From the NCBI GenBank assembly GCA_030280995.1, contig JASXTE010000016.1:18667501-18731500 (forward strand): 64,000 nt of DNA, written 5' to 3'. The position numbers and the translations under genes are program-made. Positions 45,790 to 56,660 of the stretch are shown one piece after another (the first letter of the stretch is position 1; each line of letters opens with the position of its first letter). The notes beneath the pieces were generated by a model, which did no database searches, was not told the DNA's origin, and saw only the letters and a program-made list of their open reading frames with translations. Source of the stretch: Hemileia vastatrix (lineage: Eukaryota; Basidiomycota; Pucciniomycetes; Pucciniales; Zaghouaniaceae).

Positions 45790-46570
45790 TCACTCTGTAA
45801 CTGCATTTACTCTATCCTTGTCCATCTGCACTCTATTCTTTGAAATGATCATACACAGATAGGGGATTTCAATTACTGAGAAAACACATTTTTCTGGTTT
45901 TAACCATACTTTTGCCTCTCTCAAATGCTGAAAACTATCATTCACATGTATCTGGTGCTCCTCCATTAATCTAGAATAAATCAAGATGTCATCTAAATAC
46001 ACAGCCACATATATTCCTATTCTATCTCTGAAGATGCTATTGGTGAAGTGTTGGAAAGTGGCAGGTGAATTACATGGACTAAAAGGCATTACCAACCATT
46101 CAAAATGACCAAATTTAGTGCAGAATCCCAGTTTTTTTTTGTTTCCTTCTTTCACAGATATGTTGTGGTAACCTTCCCTGAGATCCAGGTATGTGAAGAT
46201 CTCTGCACCCTGAGGAATTTCAATCAGCTCACTATTCAGAAGAAGAGGATATCTGTTCTTAACTTTCAGCATATTTAACCTTTTGAAATCCATGAAAGGT
46301 ATTAATGACCCATCCTTTTTTCTTACAAAGATTACAGGGGCTTCCCAGGGAGATTTTAATTCTCTGATTAATCCATTCTTCAAGTTTTCATCAATCTTTT
46401 TTTAGTGCTATTGAAACCAAGGTTGAAAATGGGATTATGTGGCTGAATTGAGAAGTTTCACCTGGAACCAGGTCAATGGAAAATTCATATGGTTGTTGAG
46501 GTAGAAGGGTCTTGACTCCTCCAACTTCAAACAGTGGTAACAACTCTCAGTAAGCTTTCAGGACTATTTC
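45790..46570 (-). pseudogene. Element C reverse transcriptase
   Basis: The 197-codon frame 46383-45790 holds the core motifs: NGLIRELKSPWEAPVIFVRK, KDGSLIPFMDFKRLN, FTYLDLREGYHNISVKEGNK, FEWLVMPFSPCNSPATFQHF and the catalytic box VAVYLDDILIYSR with both aspartates. Upstream, to 46570, the sequence LFEVGGVKTLLPQQPYEFSI then DLVPGETSQFSHI is the usual entry of chromoviral reverse transcriptases, with a few stops. It is the best preserved reverse transcriptase of the window, but it is cut from its gag-protease by element D. Confidence 0.9.
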
Positions 46571-47745
46571 TGTCAGTGTGTGCTAGTAACTAAGTATGAT
46601 TTAATAATAAATATTAATGGTCCTACTACTTATTGTTAAATTATTTAGTTATTAAACCTCAATGGAAGATTAATAAAATAGTTATTCTCAATATAAACTC
46701 ACAATACTTGAATTTTATGCATGTTAGTGGTGGAAAATAGATAAATAAATTATATTTATAGCTTATATAAAGATAATATCAATTTATAAATGCTTTATAA
46801 TATATTTATATATAATAATAATTTTTTAATAGTTTTTATTTGATGTGTAGTAAGTAAGTGATGTCCAATAACCCATCAAATCCTCCCTTACTTATACCAA
46901 AAGCCACTGGAGTGCACAGACCTTCAATCCAGATGATTTCACTGCTATCCCTGGCAATTACAGCACTTTGTGGGCCCATCACCTCCCCATGGTGTCCAAT
47001 TCAAGCAGTCTTAACACCCAGACCTCCAGTAAGGGCCCTCCATCACTATTAATGATACCACAGACCCATACCATAAATAGAATAAACAGATAAAAGCGGA
47101 TACCATAAAGAAACAGGTAAAATAACTCATTCAAAGAGTATATAATGAAAAACAAAGCATATAAAGGAACCAAATTAACTTTCAAAGCCCCCAATAACAT
47201 CCCCAAGCATCCATATTAACCCAGTAATGATACCTCAACCCATAAATCTGTGAAAATACATCAAAAGAAGCAGATTAAGTTGTCCAAACTGGATATATGC
47301 ACCTGAAAAAGGTGTATATGCTTGTGTAGGCATTGTGAGTCCACTGAATACATCCATATGGCCTAAAATAAGCAGAAAAATAAAGGTTATAGGCAATTAA
47401 GAGGTCAAAACCCACTCATAGACCTAAATATACATAATATAACTACATATTTCACTGAATATGAGGTTTATGCATACATATAAGCTTATGTATATCTATA
47501 ATTACTTAATATCACTTAAGATAAGTATATTATGACTTGATTAGCTTAATAAGTATTATTAGGCTATGGATAATCTATTTAAACTATTATATGTCATATA
47601 ATAGTGTAATAATTATATATATATGTAATATAACCACATATATGAGTATTTTAACCCTTATTTTTAAGCTATAAGCTTAATGTAATAAATTTTATCTTAT
47701 TTTAAACATAAGAATTACTCATTCTTGGGGATACCTAGTCTGACA
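46571..47745 (-). repeat. 3' LTR of element D
   Basis: 1175 bp. The minus strand begins TGTCAGACTAGGTATCCCC directly after the polypurine tract (TTTGGGTGAGGGAG) and ends in ACACTGACA. A TATA-like GGTATAAGTAAGGGAGG lies near 46885 on the minus strand. Confidence 0.92.
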
Positions 47746-47909
47746 CTCCCTCACCCAAATAAAACAATAGAAAAAATTATAAGACATTTTAATTAATAAG
47801 GAGTGAATAGAAAAATAATTTATAAATTTTCTATGATACATATACCAAATTAAACAGTATTATTTGGATTTAAATTTTTCAACAGATTTTTAAGATCAGA
47901 GATTTCATT

Positions 47910-48278
47910 TTATGAAATCCACTGGTCATATTCACTTGATTTATTTTTAAACCTTAATAGATACTCAACTCCCTTTTCTTTTGTAAGGTGTCTCTTTTTA
48001 AGTATCTTTTCAATTTCTGCCTTTTCAACTATTTCTTCAGGTTTCTGTTTATGCCTTCCTGATCTTCTTAGAAATGGAGCAGTACCATTAGAATGGTATG
48101 GTTTTATAAGAGAAATAGGAAACACTGGATGTTTTCTATCATATGGTGCATATAGAATAACTTCAACAGCATTATTACCAATCACATTTTTTACTACAAA
48201 TGGTCCAATGAATGGATCCTTCAATTTAACATTACCATTAAAATTGAAATGTAGTGTAGAAATAAGGACTTCATCACC
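47910..48278 (-). pseudogene. Element D integrase C-terminal tail (chromodomain-like)
   Basis: The frame 48224-47910 reads DPFIGPFVVKNVIGNNAVEV (the GPF motif of the GPY/F module), VFPISLIKPYHSN, a degenerate hook RRSGRHKQKP and the tail AEIEKILKKRHLTKEKGVEY then LLRFKNKSSEYDQWIS. The last part fits the chromodomain core up to the Trp-containing helix. This is the most complete version of the tail among A, B and D. Confidence 0.85.
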
Positions 48279-49266
48279 CTATTTGAACATTTGTTCTTTA
48301 TGGGATTTATCCCATCTTTTCTTCTCATACTCAAATGCCTTATTTATACATCCTTGAGCATGCTTTCTGTATGATTCTTGCATCTGAAGAAAAGATTTTG
48401 TACCTGAATAGATATCCAATCTAGATAATTTATTAAGAGTTTTAGAAGGGGTATTAGGTACATAACCCATCCAAAACTCAAATAGCTTTTTGCCAATGAC
48501 AGAATGTACTGTACTATAGTATGCAAATTCTAAACCTGGGATAAGGGTTACCCAATCATGCGTGAATTTGTCATTGTCTTTAAAGTCAAGACCAAAAGCA
48601 CAATATATTCTTATCATATCTTCTTTAGTTTTTATCATTCTTTCTGCTAGACCATCAGTTTGTGGATGGTGTGTTGTAGAAAGTTGTAATTGACAACCTG
48701 AAACATCCATAAGTAATGTCCAGAACTCAGAAGTTTATTCGGATCTCTGTCTGAAACTATTTATTTGGGGAATCCTGCTGTATTTAACATTTGTGTCCAC
48801 CATAAAAAAGCTAAGTACTTTGCAGTAACCTCTTTGTGGGTAGGAATAAATTTACACATTTTTGTAAATCTATCTACAATTACCCAGCAGAAGTTATAAA
48901 TCTTATATCCTGCTATTGGAAAACCTGGTACAAAGTCCATGTTAACTATTTCGCATGGAGATTTTTTTTGCTCAATTTGTTGTAATAAACCAGCTCTTGT
49001 GACTGTTAATATTTTAGATTTTTGACAATAATCACATGTTTAAACATATTTTTGAACATCATCAGACATGTTAATCCACCAAGCTGTATTTTTTACTCTG
49101 GTTAAGGTTTTATGGAAGTCAAAATGACCTGCTAAATATATCATCATGACATATGCTTAACAATAACCCCTTCATCATAGGGTGAATTACTATAACATTG
49201 CTTACTTTCTTCCTGTAACATATAAAACTATCCTCAATAGGAAATTTTCCTTTTTCTAATGCTTCC
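48279..49266 (-). pseudogene. Element D integrase zinc-binding and core domains
   Basis: The frame 48710-48279 has LSTTHHPQTDGLAERMIKTK, with the catalytic Glu region of rve integrases (HPQTDGQTER in relatives), followed by HDWVTLIPGLEFAYYSTVHS. Upstream, broken frames hold the first two acidic positions (VDFVPGFPIAG and ISDRDP-like sequence, 48740-48970) and the HHCC finger (near 49020-49150). Stops prevent a complete protein. Confidence 0.85.
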
Positions 49267-50060
49267 TTATATTTTTTGTGGTAATGTTTTTATTAAAAAA
49301 CTCATTAAATCATTAGATGGATCACTTAATAATGTAGAAAGTTTACTTAAGTCAGGATCTGAAGCATAATTATCAAGAATTGATTGCATAAATTTATCCT
49401 CGAGATCTACAATATAAATTCCATAAATGGTAATTATCTCTGTTTCAGGAACATAAGCATGATTATCATCATTATTAGGTAGAGGTACTCTAGATAACAG
49501 ATCTACATTGGAGTGTAAGGTTCCTGCTCTATGTGTAATAGTCACCTGTCCTCTGTACTCTTGTACAGCTAATTGCCATCTAAACACATGTCTATTAGGA
49601 GTTTTCATGTTTAAGAGTGACTTAACTGCACTACAGTCAGTTATTAACTCAAATTTTTGTCTTCAAGGTAATAATGTAGCTTCTCAAGAGCCCATACTAC
49701 TTCCAAGCATTCAAGTTGAGTAGCACCATATTTAAATTCACTACTTCTTAGAGTATGTGAAATATAGCAAATTACTACTTCTGACATTTTCCCTTTAATA
49801 AATTGTTTTTGATGCAAAGCAGCACCCAAACCAATAAAACTTGCATCAGTGTACAGTACAAAAGGTAATTGGAAGTCTTGTAATCTCAAGATAGGAGCTG
49901 TCATCAAAAATTCTTTCAACTTATCAAAAGCATTTTGTCTTTCATTATTCCAAATGAAAGCTTCTGATTTCTTTATCAGTGTGGTCAATGGTGTAGAAAT
50001 TAATTTGTAGTTTTTTATATATTGTCTATAATAACCACACATGCTAAGAAAAGATTGCAA
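49267..50060 (-). pseudogene. Element D RNase H and connection
   Basis: The frame 50060-49644 has QSFLSMCGYYRQYIKNYKLI (thumb-connection), FVLYTDASFIGLGAALHQKQ (first RNase H Asp) and SSEFKYGATQLECLEVVWAL (Glu). After a frameshift near 49650, 49608-49267 continues with VQEYRGQVTITHRAGTLHSN and VDLLSRVPLP. It matches A and B. Confidence 0.87.
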
Positions 50061-50850
50061 ATTCCTTTAAATTTTGAGGAATCCCAATATTCTTGATTGC
50101 AGCCACCTTATTTTGGTCTACACATATTTGTAAACCAGATACAATATGACCAAGCACTTTTAAAGACTCAAACCCAAATTTACATTTTTTTCAATGCAAG
50201 GGTCATTTTTATTTCATCCATCTTCTGAACTACCTTCTTTAAATGGATTAAGTTCTCATCATATTTTTTAGAGAACACTATGATTTCATCAATTTATACC
50301 ATTAATCATCCCTCAATCATTTCATTATGGAATTTTATATCCATTCACCTCTGAAATACTGACAGAGCATTTTTTGGTCCAAATAGCATTCTGACATATT
50401 TATATATTCCCATATGTGTTGTTATCAATAAGAGTTCTGTGAATTCTTATCAACAAGAGTTTGATGGTACCCTTTATTTTCATCTTGGAAAATTATGTAT
50501 TTAGCACCTTTAAGGGTAGCATGTATAGAGGAAATCCTTGGAAAGGAGTAAATATAATCTACTTTAAATGTATTTAATGCTCTATAATCACCGCACAGTC
50601 TTTCTTTATCTTGTTCATAAGAAATCAGCACTGTTGATATCACATAATATTCTGGTGTAGTTTTAACCTTTTCAATAATGTTCATCTTTAACAACATCTT
50701 AATATTTTCCTCTATTACTTTCCTCTTCATTGGTGAAGCAGGGTATAGTTTCTTTTTAAGACTAGCAGGAATATTATCCATATCACAGGTTTTAACTAAT
50801 CCTCATCTCATGATCTTTTACAAGGCCAAGTTCATTGGTCCCATGTGCAA
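50061..50850 (-). pseudogene. Element D reverse transcriptase
   Basis: The frame 50781-50425 covers IPASLKKKLYPASPMKRKVI, STVLISYEQDKERLCGDYRA and GAKYIIFQDENKGYHQTLVD. The rest lies in broken frames: MLFGPKNALSVF-like at 50340-50400 and the catalytic box near 50285-50310, where the codons read stop-Ile-Asp-Glu instead of Tyr-x-Asp-Asp. The enzyme is dead in this copy. Confidence 0.85.
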
Positions 50851-50941
50851 AAGCCATTGGAAATGCTTTAATTAAGTCCAAAATATTTGTCTTCTCAGCT
50901 TCACTTATCTGAGTACCAAATGATGCTTTTGAAATTTCTGT

Positions 50942-51535
50942 TTACAGAAGTTCCATCTCATTGGATTCTCTTCCTTTGAAAGGAATATCTATCACCGACT
51001 CAATGAGTAGGACTTTTTTAAAAAAATTTATTTTAAATTTTCTTTTCCCATTCATGCTAATTGTAAAATTGTTATTAGAAGGGTATAATTTCACACCAAA
51101 CTTAGTCAGAATGTCATTTCCAATGATAAAACAGCTACTACAATTAGTATTATCAATTACTAAAAAGTCACAAGTTACTCTAACATAACCATGTTGATGT
51201 TTAAAAAAAACAGAAGCTTTGTATCTACCAATGGGGTGTAGTACTGATCTAAAACATCTCCAATTTTTACTTTGAAGGGGTTCAAGCTTTGACTTATAAT
51301 CACTATCAATTTTCTGTAATGTATTTGTAGAAACAACAGAACCAGCAGCTCCTGTGTCCAACACTATATCTAAATTTTTTCCAGAAATGATAGCTGGAAC
51401 TGTGATAGGTGTCATTTTTAAGTTATCAGCTTGTGTATCCTTAATGATTTCAGAATCCTCAAAATTTATTAAAGATTCATTTGAGTCCATATTTAATATT
51501 GGATTTTTAAAGATGGACAAATCATCTTCCAACAT
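50942..51535 (-). pseudogene. Element D aspartic protease region
   Basis: A 197-codon frame with DIVLDTGAAGSVVSTNTLQK (intact DTG active site), RCFRSVLHPIGRYKASVFFK, VTCDFLVIDNTN and SCFIIGNDILTKFGVKLYPS. It is homologous to the protease regions of A and B (DSG there). An acidic stretch precedes it. It is part of a polyprotein. Confidence 0.87.
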
Positions 51536-53734
51536 AGAGACTTCACTTTTGTCACTATATAAGATATTACTGTCACAATCACTTGAATCTTTACTTTTTT
51601 CTGTTTCAATTTCAGATTCATGTTGATTTTCAACAATATTTATATTTTTCTCACATTTGTGACCTTTAATCCAAGGCTTATTACACTTATAATAATTATT
51701 AGTCTCATACTTTTTAGGTACTACAGGTGCAGTAGGTTTTTTCTGTTTTCCCTGAAGTTTTTTTTAATTCTGATTTTTCACAGGTTCATTATTTTGTTTA
51801 TAAGTGGTATACCTTGCTTCATACTTATGGTTCAATAATATTTCATTACAAATATTAATAAATTCAGAGTATTCATTAACCATTATTGTTCTAGCTACAA
51901 CAATGTCTCTGACAGATATAGGTAGTTTTTATATTATTTTATCTTTTGATAAGTTTAAATCCATGTTTGGCTCAATGGCTTTCAATATCTTATTTAAATT
52001 AATTAAAAGTACAATTGGTTTTTCACCACTCAATGGATTATACCTAGTTTTCTCAGATAATATTTCCTGAGTTAGTCTGAATTTAGAACCTGTAAATTGT
52101 TTTTCAATCAGGTTTTTCCATTCCACCCAAGAGTAATCTTTAACCTCACTTAATACAGTTTCAACCCATAATAAAGCAACATCCTTAAATAAAGAAATCA
52201 ATTTTTATGCTATTTCTTCATCTGGTAACTTATATGAGAATTTTAAATTGTCAATTCTTTGAATAAAAAGCTGCCAATCAGAGCTGGCTTCCCATCATAA
52301 GTTGGGTACTGATCAATTTTTGGCCAGTTCTTCTTATTGGATTTAGTCTTACTAATTTTAGTTAAATTCAATAACTCATTCAATCTAGATAAATGGTCTT
52401 GTATTTCCTCTTGGACGGATTTGTGACTTACATTTGTCTTCTCAGAATTGACACTTCCACCAGATGGTTTTACTTGTGGTGGCATTGGAAATGATTGAGA
52501 TTAATTTTTGCAAATGAAAGTATTATTATTATACTGTGTATACTTATGGTTATCCTGATTCATTAGTAGATTGGCAGTTTAAATCTCAACCTTAGTTAAT
52601 CTTTGTAACAGATCAGAGACACTCTGATTTATTTGTGCAAAAGATAACTTTGTTCTTGATTTTACATTTTAATAAATGTGCTTCATAAAATTTTTGTAAC
52701 TCACAGAATTTTTTTGAAAGGTAACTATATTTATTACTTAATGAATCATATTTAAGAGTTAGAGCCAAGTGTTCTTTCTCTAATTCTCTAATTCTTTATT
52801 TCTTGTTGCCAATTGAGAAATATTCAATGTCAAGGAGAAAATTGTTTCACTTGTGAGCTTAATTTTCTGTTCCTCACACTCAGTCATTCTATTCCATAAT
52901 GCTAAAACAATTCTATGGACAGTTGGGTTATTATTAAAATACTCCATGTCTTCCTTCTCACATTTTTCACTATTTTGTGAAGTTCTCATCTCAATAACAA
53001 GTTGTGGCAACTGAGGGTTAACTGTATTATAATTGTAAATAGTACTATTGTTATTAACAAAAGATAAATCAGGTGTATCTACATCAAAACCTAATTGTCT
53101 TAAGTCCTCCTCAATTTTCTGGACAGATTTTACATCAATAAAATTACCTATATTTTAATCATTATTATTGTGTTCAATCTGAGAGGGAAATCTACTTACC
53201 AAGGGATAGGAGCAAGCCCTGACTTTTGGTGCTTTTTCTTTCCTCTGTAGGGGTGAGCTGGGATTTTCTGGTGAGGGGGTGTATCCCTGTTGCAATTGTG
53301 GCTTGACCAATGCTGATGGAGACAATCCCTCTTCCATTTCTCTACCAAGATCTTTTTCTGGGACTGATTTGATCCTCCTTGGGTATGGGGTTGTTGGTTT
53401 GGCTGCCCTCCCTTTAAATCCACCAAAGTTTGGTTCATTTGTTGAAATACCACCTTGCAGTTGTTTTGCAGCTGCTCTACCTCCTTTAGTATGGCAGATC
53501 TTGACTTCTCTAGTCTCAGAACCTGTTTGTCCAGATGGGAAAGTTGATCCTGAAGAGGAGGTGAAGTCTTTTTTATAGTTATTTTTTAATAAGGCATCCT
53601 TCTCCTCTATGCTCATTGCTTCTGGCTGTGGGTAGGATTGGCCCTCCATAGTGATGTCCTGGAACAGTGTTTTTAGCTTTAGACCTGGTATTAAAAGCAG
53701 ATTTATCACTCACATTGTCTTTTGGAGCACTCAT
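51536..53734 (-). pseudogene. Element D Gag region
   Basis: A likely start is the ATG at 53734-53732 (MSAPKDNVSDKSAFNTRSKA). A frameshift leads into 53709-53155, rich in Lys/Pro/Ser. Coiled-coil-like sequence follows (53010-52780), then a capsid part (52485-52243 and 52201-51929, ISLFKDVALLWVETVLSEVK, QFTGSKFRLTQE) and a zinc knuckle near 51665-51690 (YKCNKPWIKGHKCEK, first Cys changed to Tyr). Several frameshifts and stops are present. Confidence 0.75.
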
Positions 53735-54244
53735 TATGACTTGAGTAACTATTCTTCACATCTAAAAAAGAGAAAAATTATATGGTAATTAGTAGACAAA
53801 AATTCTTAGTAATATAATTACTAATAGAAGCACTGGAGCTTACCCTGAATTTATATCTTTATTTATTAAAATAAAATATAAGAAAAATTTAAAAAAGTCG
53901 GTTAAAAATAAAATAAAAAAGTTTAACTATACTTTATAAGGGTGAATATTTAGCTTTCAAAGCTTTTAACCAAATACAAATTTAATTGGATGTTATATTA
54001 GTGACCAAATACCAAGTGAAATTGGGTTTATATTGGGTACAGTTACTACTGTAAATACCTAATTTTTATTATAAAAAATTAGTAAAATTATTATAAGGGT
54101 TCTTTTCTGTAATCAATAAGTTATGATGAACCACTAATTTTCTGCAGAACCAAATATTTGGTTTGTTTGAAATATACTAGAGCAAAAATCACGTCCTAAG
54201 GCTTATACTAAATAATAAGTAATAATTAAGGAAAGACCCCCAAT
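53735..54244 (-). other. Untranslated leader of element D
   Basis: Between gag and the 5' LTR. The first minus-strand bases after the LTR, TTGGGGGTCTTTCC, occupy the primer-binding position and resemble those of A and B. The iterated motif of A and B is absent. Confidence 0.6.
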
Positions 54245-55844
54245 TGCCAGTGTGTGCTAGTATCTAAGTATGATTTAATATTGAAAATTAATGTTCCTAA
54301 TACTTAGTGTGAAATTATTTAGTGATTAAACCTCAGGGGAAGACTAATAAAATAGTTATTCTCGATATAAACTCACAATACTTGGATTTTATGCATGCTA
54401 GTGGTGGAAAATAGATAAATAAAATATATGTATAGCTTATATAAAGATAATATCAATTTATAAATGATATATAATATATTTTTATATAATAATAACTTTT
54501 TAATAGTGTTCATTTGATGTGTAGTAAGTAAGTAATTTTCAATAACCAGTCAAATCCTCCCTTATTTATACCAAAATCCACTGGAGTGCACAGACCTTCA
54601 ATCCAGATGATGTCACTGCTATCCCTGGAAATTACATCAATGTGTGGGCCCATCACCTCCTCATGGCTTCAATTTCAAGAAGTTTCAACACCCAGACCTC
54701 CAGTAAGGGCCCTCCATCACAATTAATGATACCACAGACCCATACCATAAATAGAATAAACAGACAAAAGCAGACACCATAAAGAAACAGGTAAAATAAC
54801 TCATCCAAAGAGTATATAATGAGACCCAAACCATATAAAGGAACCAAATTAACTTTCCAAGCCCTCAATAACATCCCCAAGCATCCATATTAACCCAGTA
54901 ATGATATCCCAACCCATAAATCTGTGAAAATACATCAAAGGAAGCAGATTAAGTTGTCCAAACTGGATATATGTGCCTGAAAAAGGTGTATATGCTTGTG
55001 TAGGCATTTTAAGTTCACTGAATACGTCCATATGATCTAAAATAAGCATAAAAATAAAGTTTATAGGCTATTAAGATGTTAAAACCCACTTATAGACCTA
55101 AATATACATAATATAACTACATATTTCACTGAATATGAGGTTTATGTATACATGTAAGCTTATGTATATCTATAATTACTTAATATCACTTAAGATAAGT
55201 ATATTATGACTCCAGTAACACCTTAATAAGTATTATTAGGCTATGTATAAGCTATTTAAACTATTATAAGATATATATGTGTAATAATTAGGGGGTATCA
55301 TTGTTCAGGGATCCACAATTAAATTAATTGTGAATAAAAATCCTTATACCCCAATTATCTTCTGCAATTAATTTTGCTAATAATTGGGTTATTAGACACT
55401 TTACGTGTCAATTTTTACCTCTTATCCAACATTTTTCTACTCAATTTTTCATAACCACATCTCGGACAACTTTCTGTCATAATCACATCTTGGAATACTT
55501 TTTGGATATGCCTCATGGATGTGATGAGTTAAGGATCAGGAATTAGGAATAGAAATTGGGGTATAAGAGGGGGGATAATTCATTTTCATGGATTCCTTAA
55601 CCACTAGCTCCAGGGCTAGTGGATAAGAATCTTCCGAAATTAATAATGTCTGATCCCGGGAAAAAAAATTCCTGATCCCTAATTGTGGATCCCTGAACAT
55701 TGATACTCCCTATTATATATATATGTATTATAACCATATATATAAGTATTTTGGCCTTATTTTTAAGTTATAAGCTTAATTTAATTAAGGTTATCTTATC
55801 TTAAACATAAGAATTACTCAGTCCTGGTGATACCTAGGCTGATA
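54245..55844 (-). repeat. 5' LTR of element D, carrying a MITE
   Basis: 1.18 kb of LTR plus a 420-bp insertion at 55291-55710. The left end is TGCCAGTGTGTGCTAG and the right end CCTAGGCTGATA (decayed from CTGACA). It aligns with 46571-47745. Confidence 0.92.
55291..55710. mobile_element. TIR element (Tc1/mariner-type MITE) inside the D LTR
   Basis: 420 bp with about 31-bp inverted ends (left GGGGGTATCATTGTTCAGGG, right ending CATTGATACTCCC) flanked by TA on both sides (55289-55290, 55711-55712). The uninterrupted 3' LTR shows the empty site near 47605. A second inner inverted pair, CTTATACCCCAAT and ATTGGGGTATAAG, lies inside. It has no coding frame. Confidence 0.88.
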
Positions 55845-55849
55845 ATTTC

Positions 55850-56359
55850 CTTGAATATTTTTTTAGGCTTTGAAGACTGGAAATTGGCTGCAATCTTAGC
55901 AGATATTCTCCATGCTGTTGCATCACAATCCAGTTCCTCCTCTTCCTTCAGAGACCCCTTAAATTCCTGAAATTTAGTATCAAGAGAAAGTGTCAGTTCT
56001 TGCGTCAAGTCTACTGATGATAATAAAACACTAGGAGACTATCTGGGAGGGGCCAATGCTTTATCTGTGCCTTCCAAAATTTTGTTTTCTGCTTTCCCCC
56101 TCTTTGTTGTGCCTTCTTCTTCTCTTGGTGCGCTTCATCTCCTCTTTGGTTCTCCCTGGTGCTTCCCATTGGGGCCTCATCCCCATTCTGCTTCTTAGAA
56201 TCAAAAAAATCATCAGTTATGTCATAAATTCAACTGATGATAATTAAACATCAGAAGACTTTCTGGGATGGGCTTCTGACCCCTGGGGGGGCCAGGGGGC
56301 CAATACTTTAGCACCATTGTTCCCTTCACTCCCCAAATGGACCTTTTTTTCCCTCAAGT
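55850..56359 (-). pseudogene. Element C linker between protease and reverse transcriptase
   Basis: The frame 56008-55814 (ELTLSLDTKFQEFKGSLKEE, WRISAKIAANFQSSKPKKIF) runs up to the D junction and continues beyond D at 46570 in the sense of a chromoviral pol. A diverged direct repeat occurs in it: CTACTGATGATAATAAAACA near 56008 and CAACTGATGATAATTAAACA near 56230, each followed by GACT.TCTGGGA.GGG. Lys/Arg-rich sequence with stops fills the rest. Confidence 0.55.
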
Positions 56360-56660
56360 AAATTTTTGGGTTATATTGGTCCATCCAGGTCATTCATAGT
56401 ACCATATCATACTGGTAATTCAGGTTTTTCACATATGCTTTGCATTGAGACTTTCTTCCATCATACCAGAATCTACAAAAAACTTTTCCTTTTACTTCTT
56501 CTCCACCAACTGGTGATCCATCAAACATCATTAGATGCCTGGGGTGGTCCATATTTTATTTTTTCTTTTTATTCCTCTGTAAAATTTTTTTTGAAATAAA
56601 ACAGTCTGTGGGCCCACAGTCAAGCAGGGCTTGTACACTTTCTGTGACATCAATTTTTCA
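56360..56660 (-). pseudogene. Element C retropepsin remnant
   Basis: The minus strand reads QALLDCGPTDCFISKKILQR (active site DSGA changed to DCGP) near 56640-56580. After a frame break, 56550-56395 reads PRHLMMFDGSPVGGEEVKGK and YVKNLNYQYDMVL, matching the LxLFDGSP segment typical of chromoviral proteases. The active site is altered and the frame broken. Confidence 0.8.

Larger units (their letters stand above)
46571..55844 (-). mobile_element. Ty3/gypsy LTR retrotransposon D, nested in element C
   Basis: LTRs at 46571-47745 and 54245-55844 (the latter with a 420-bp MITE) enclose gag and pol on the minus strand. The target duplication ATTTC is perfect (46566-46570, 55845-55849). Protein motifs are related to A and B, but the LTRs are longer and different. 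A solo LTR of the same family is at 12516-13670. Stops in gag, reverse transcriptase and integrase make it defective. Confidence 0.95.
43431..56660 (-). mobile_element. Chromovirus (Ty3/gypsy) remnant C, interrupted by element D
   Basis: On the minus strand, protease-like sequence (56650-56360) and a linker lie to the right of element D. Reverse transcriptase, RNase H, integrase and a chromodomain (46570-43732) lie to its left. The reading order and direction agree, and the 5-bp ATTTC is repeated at both junctions, showing that D inserted into C between protease and reverse transcriptase. A polypurine-like AAGAGGGGGTAATTTTGGG follows the chromodomain near 43710-43730. LTRs were not identified, so both outer limits are approximate. 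C belongs to a different lineage from A, B and D. Confidence 0.85.

Noticed and set aside
46571..47745. An independent TIR transposon adjacent to element D
   Set aside because: It directly abuts D's polypurine tract, matches the sequence at the other end of D and shares the ATTTC duplication, so it is D's LTR.
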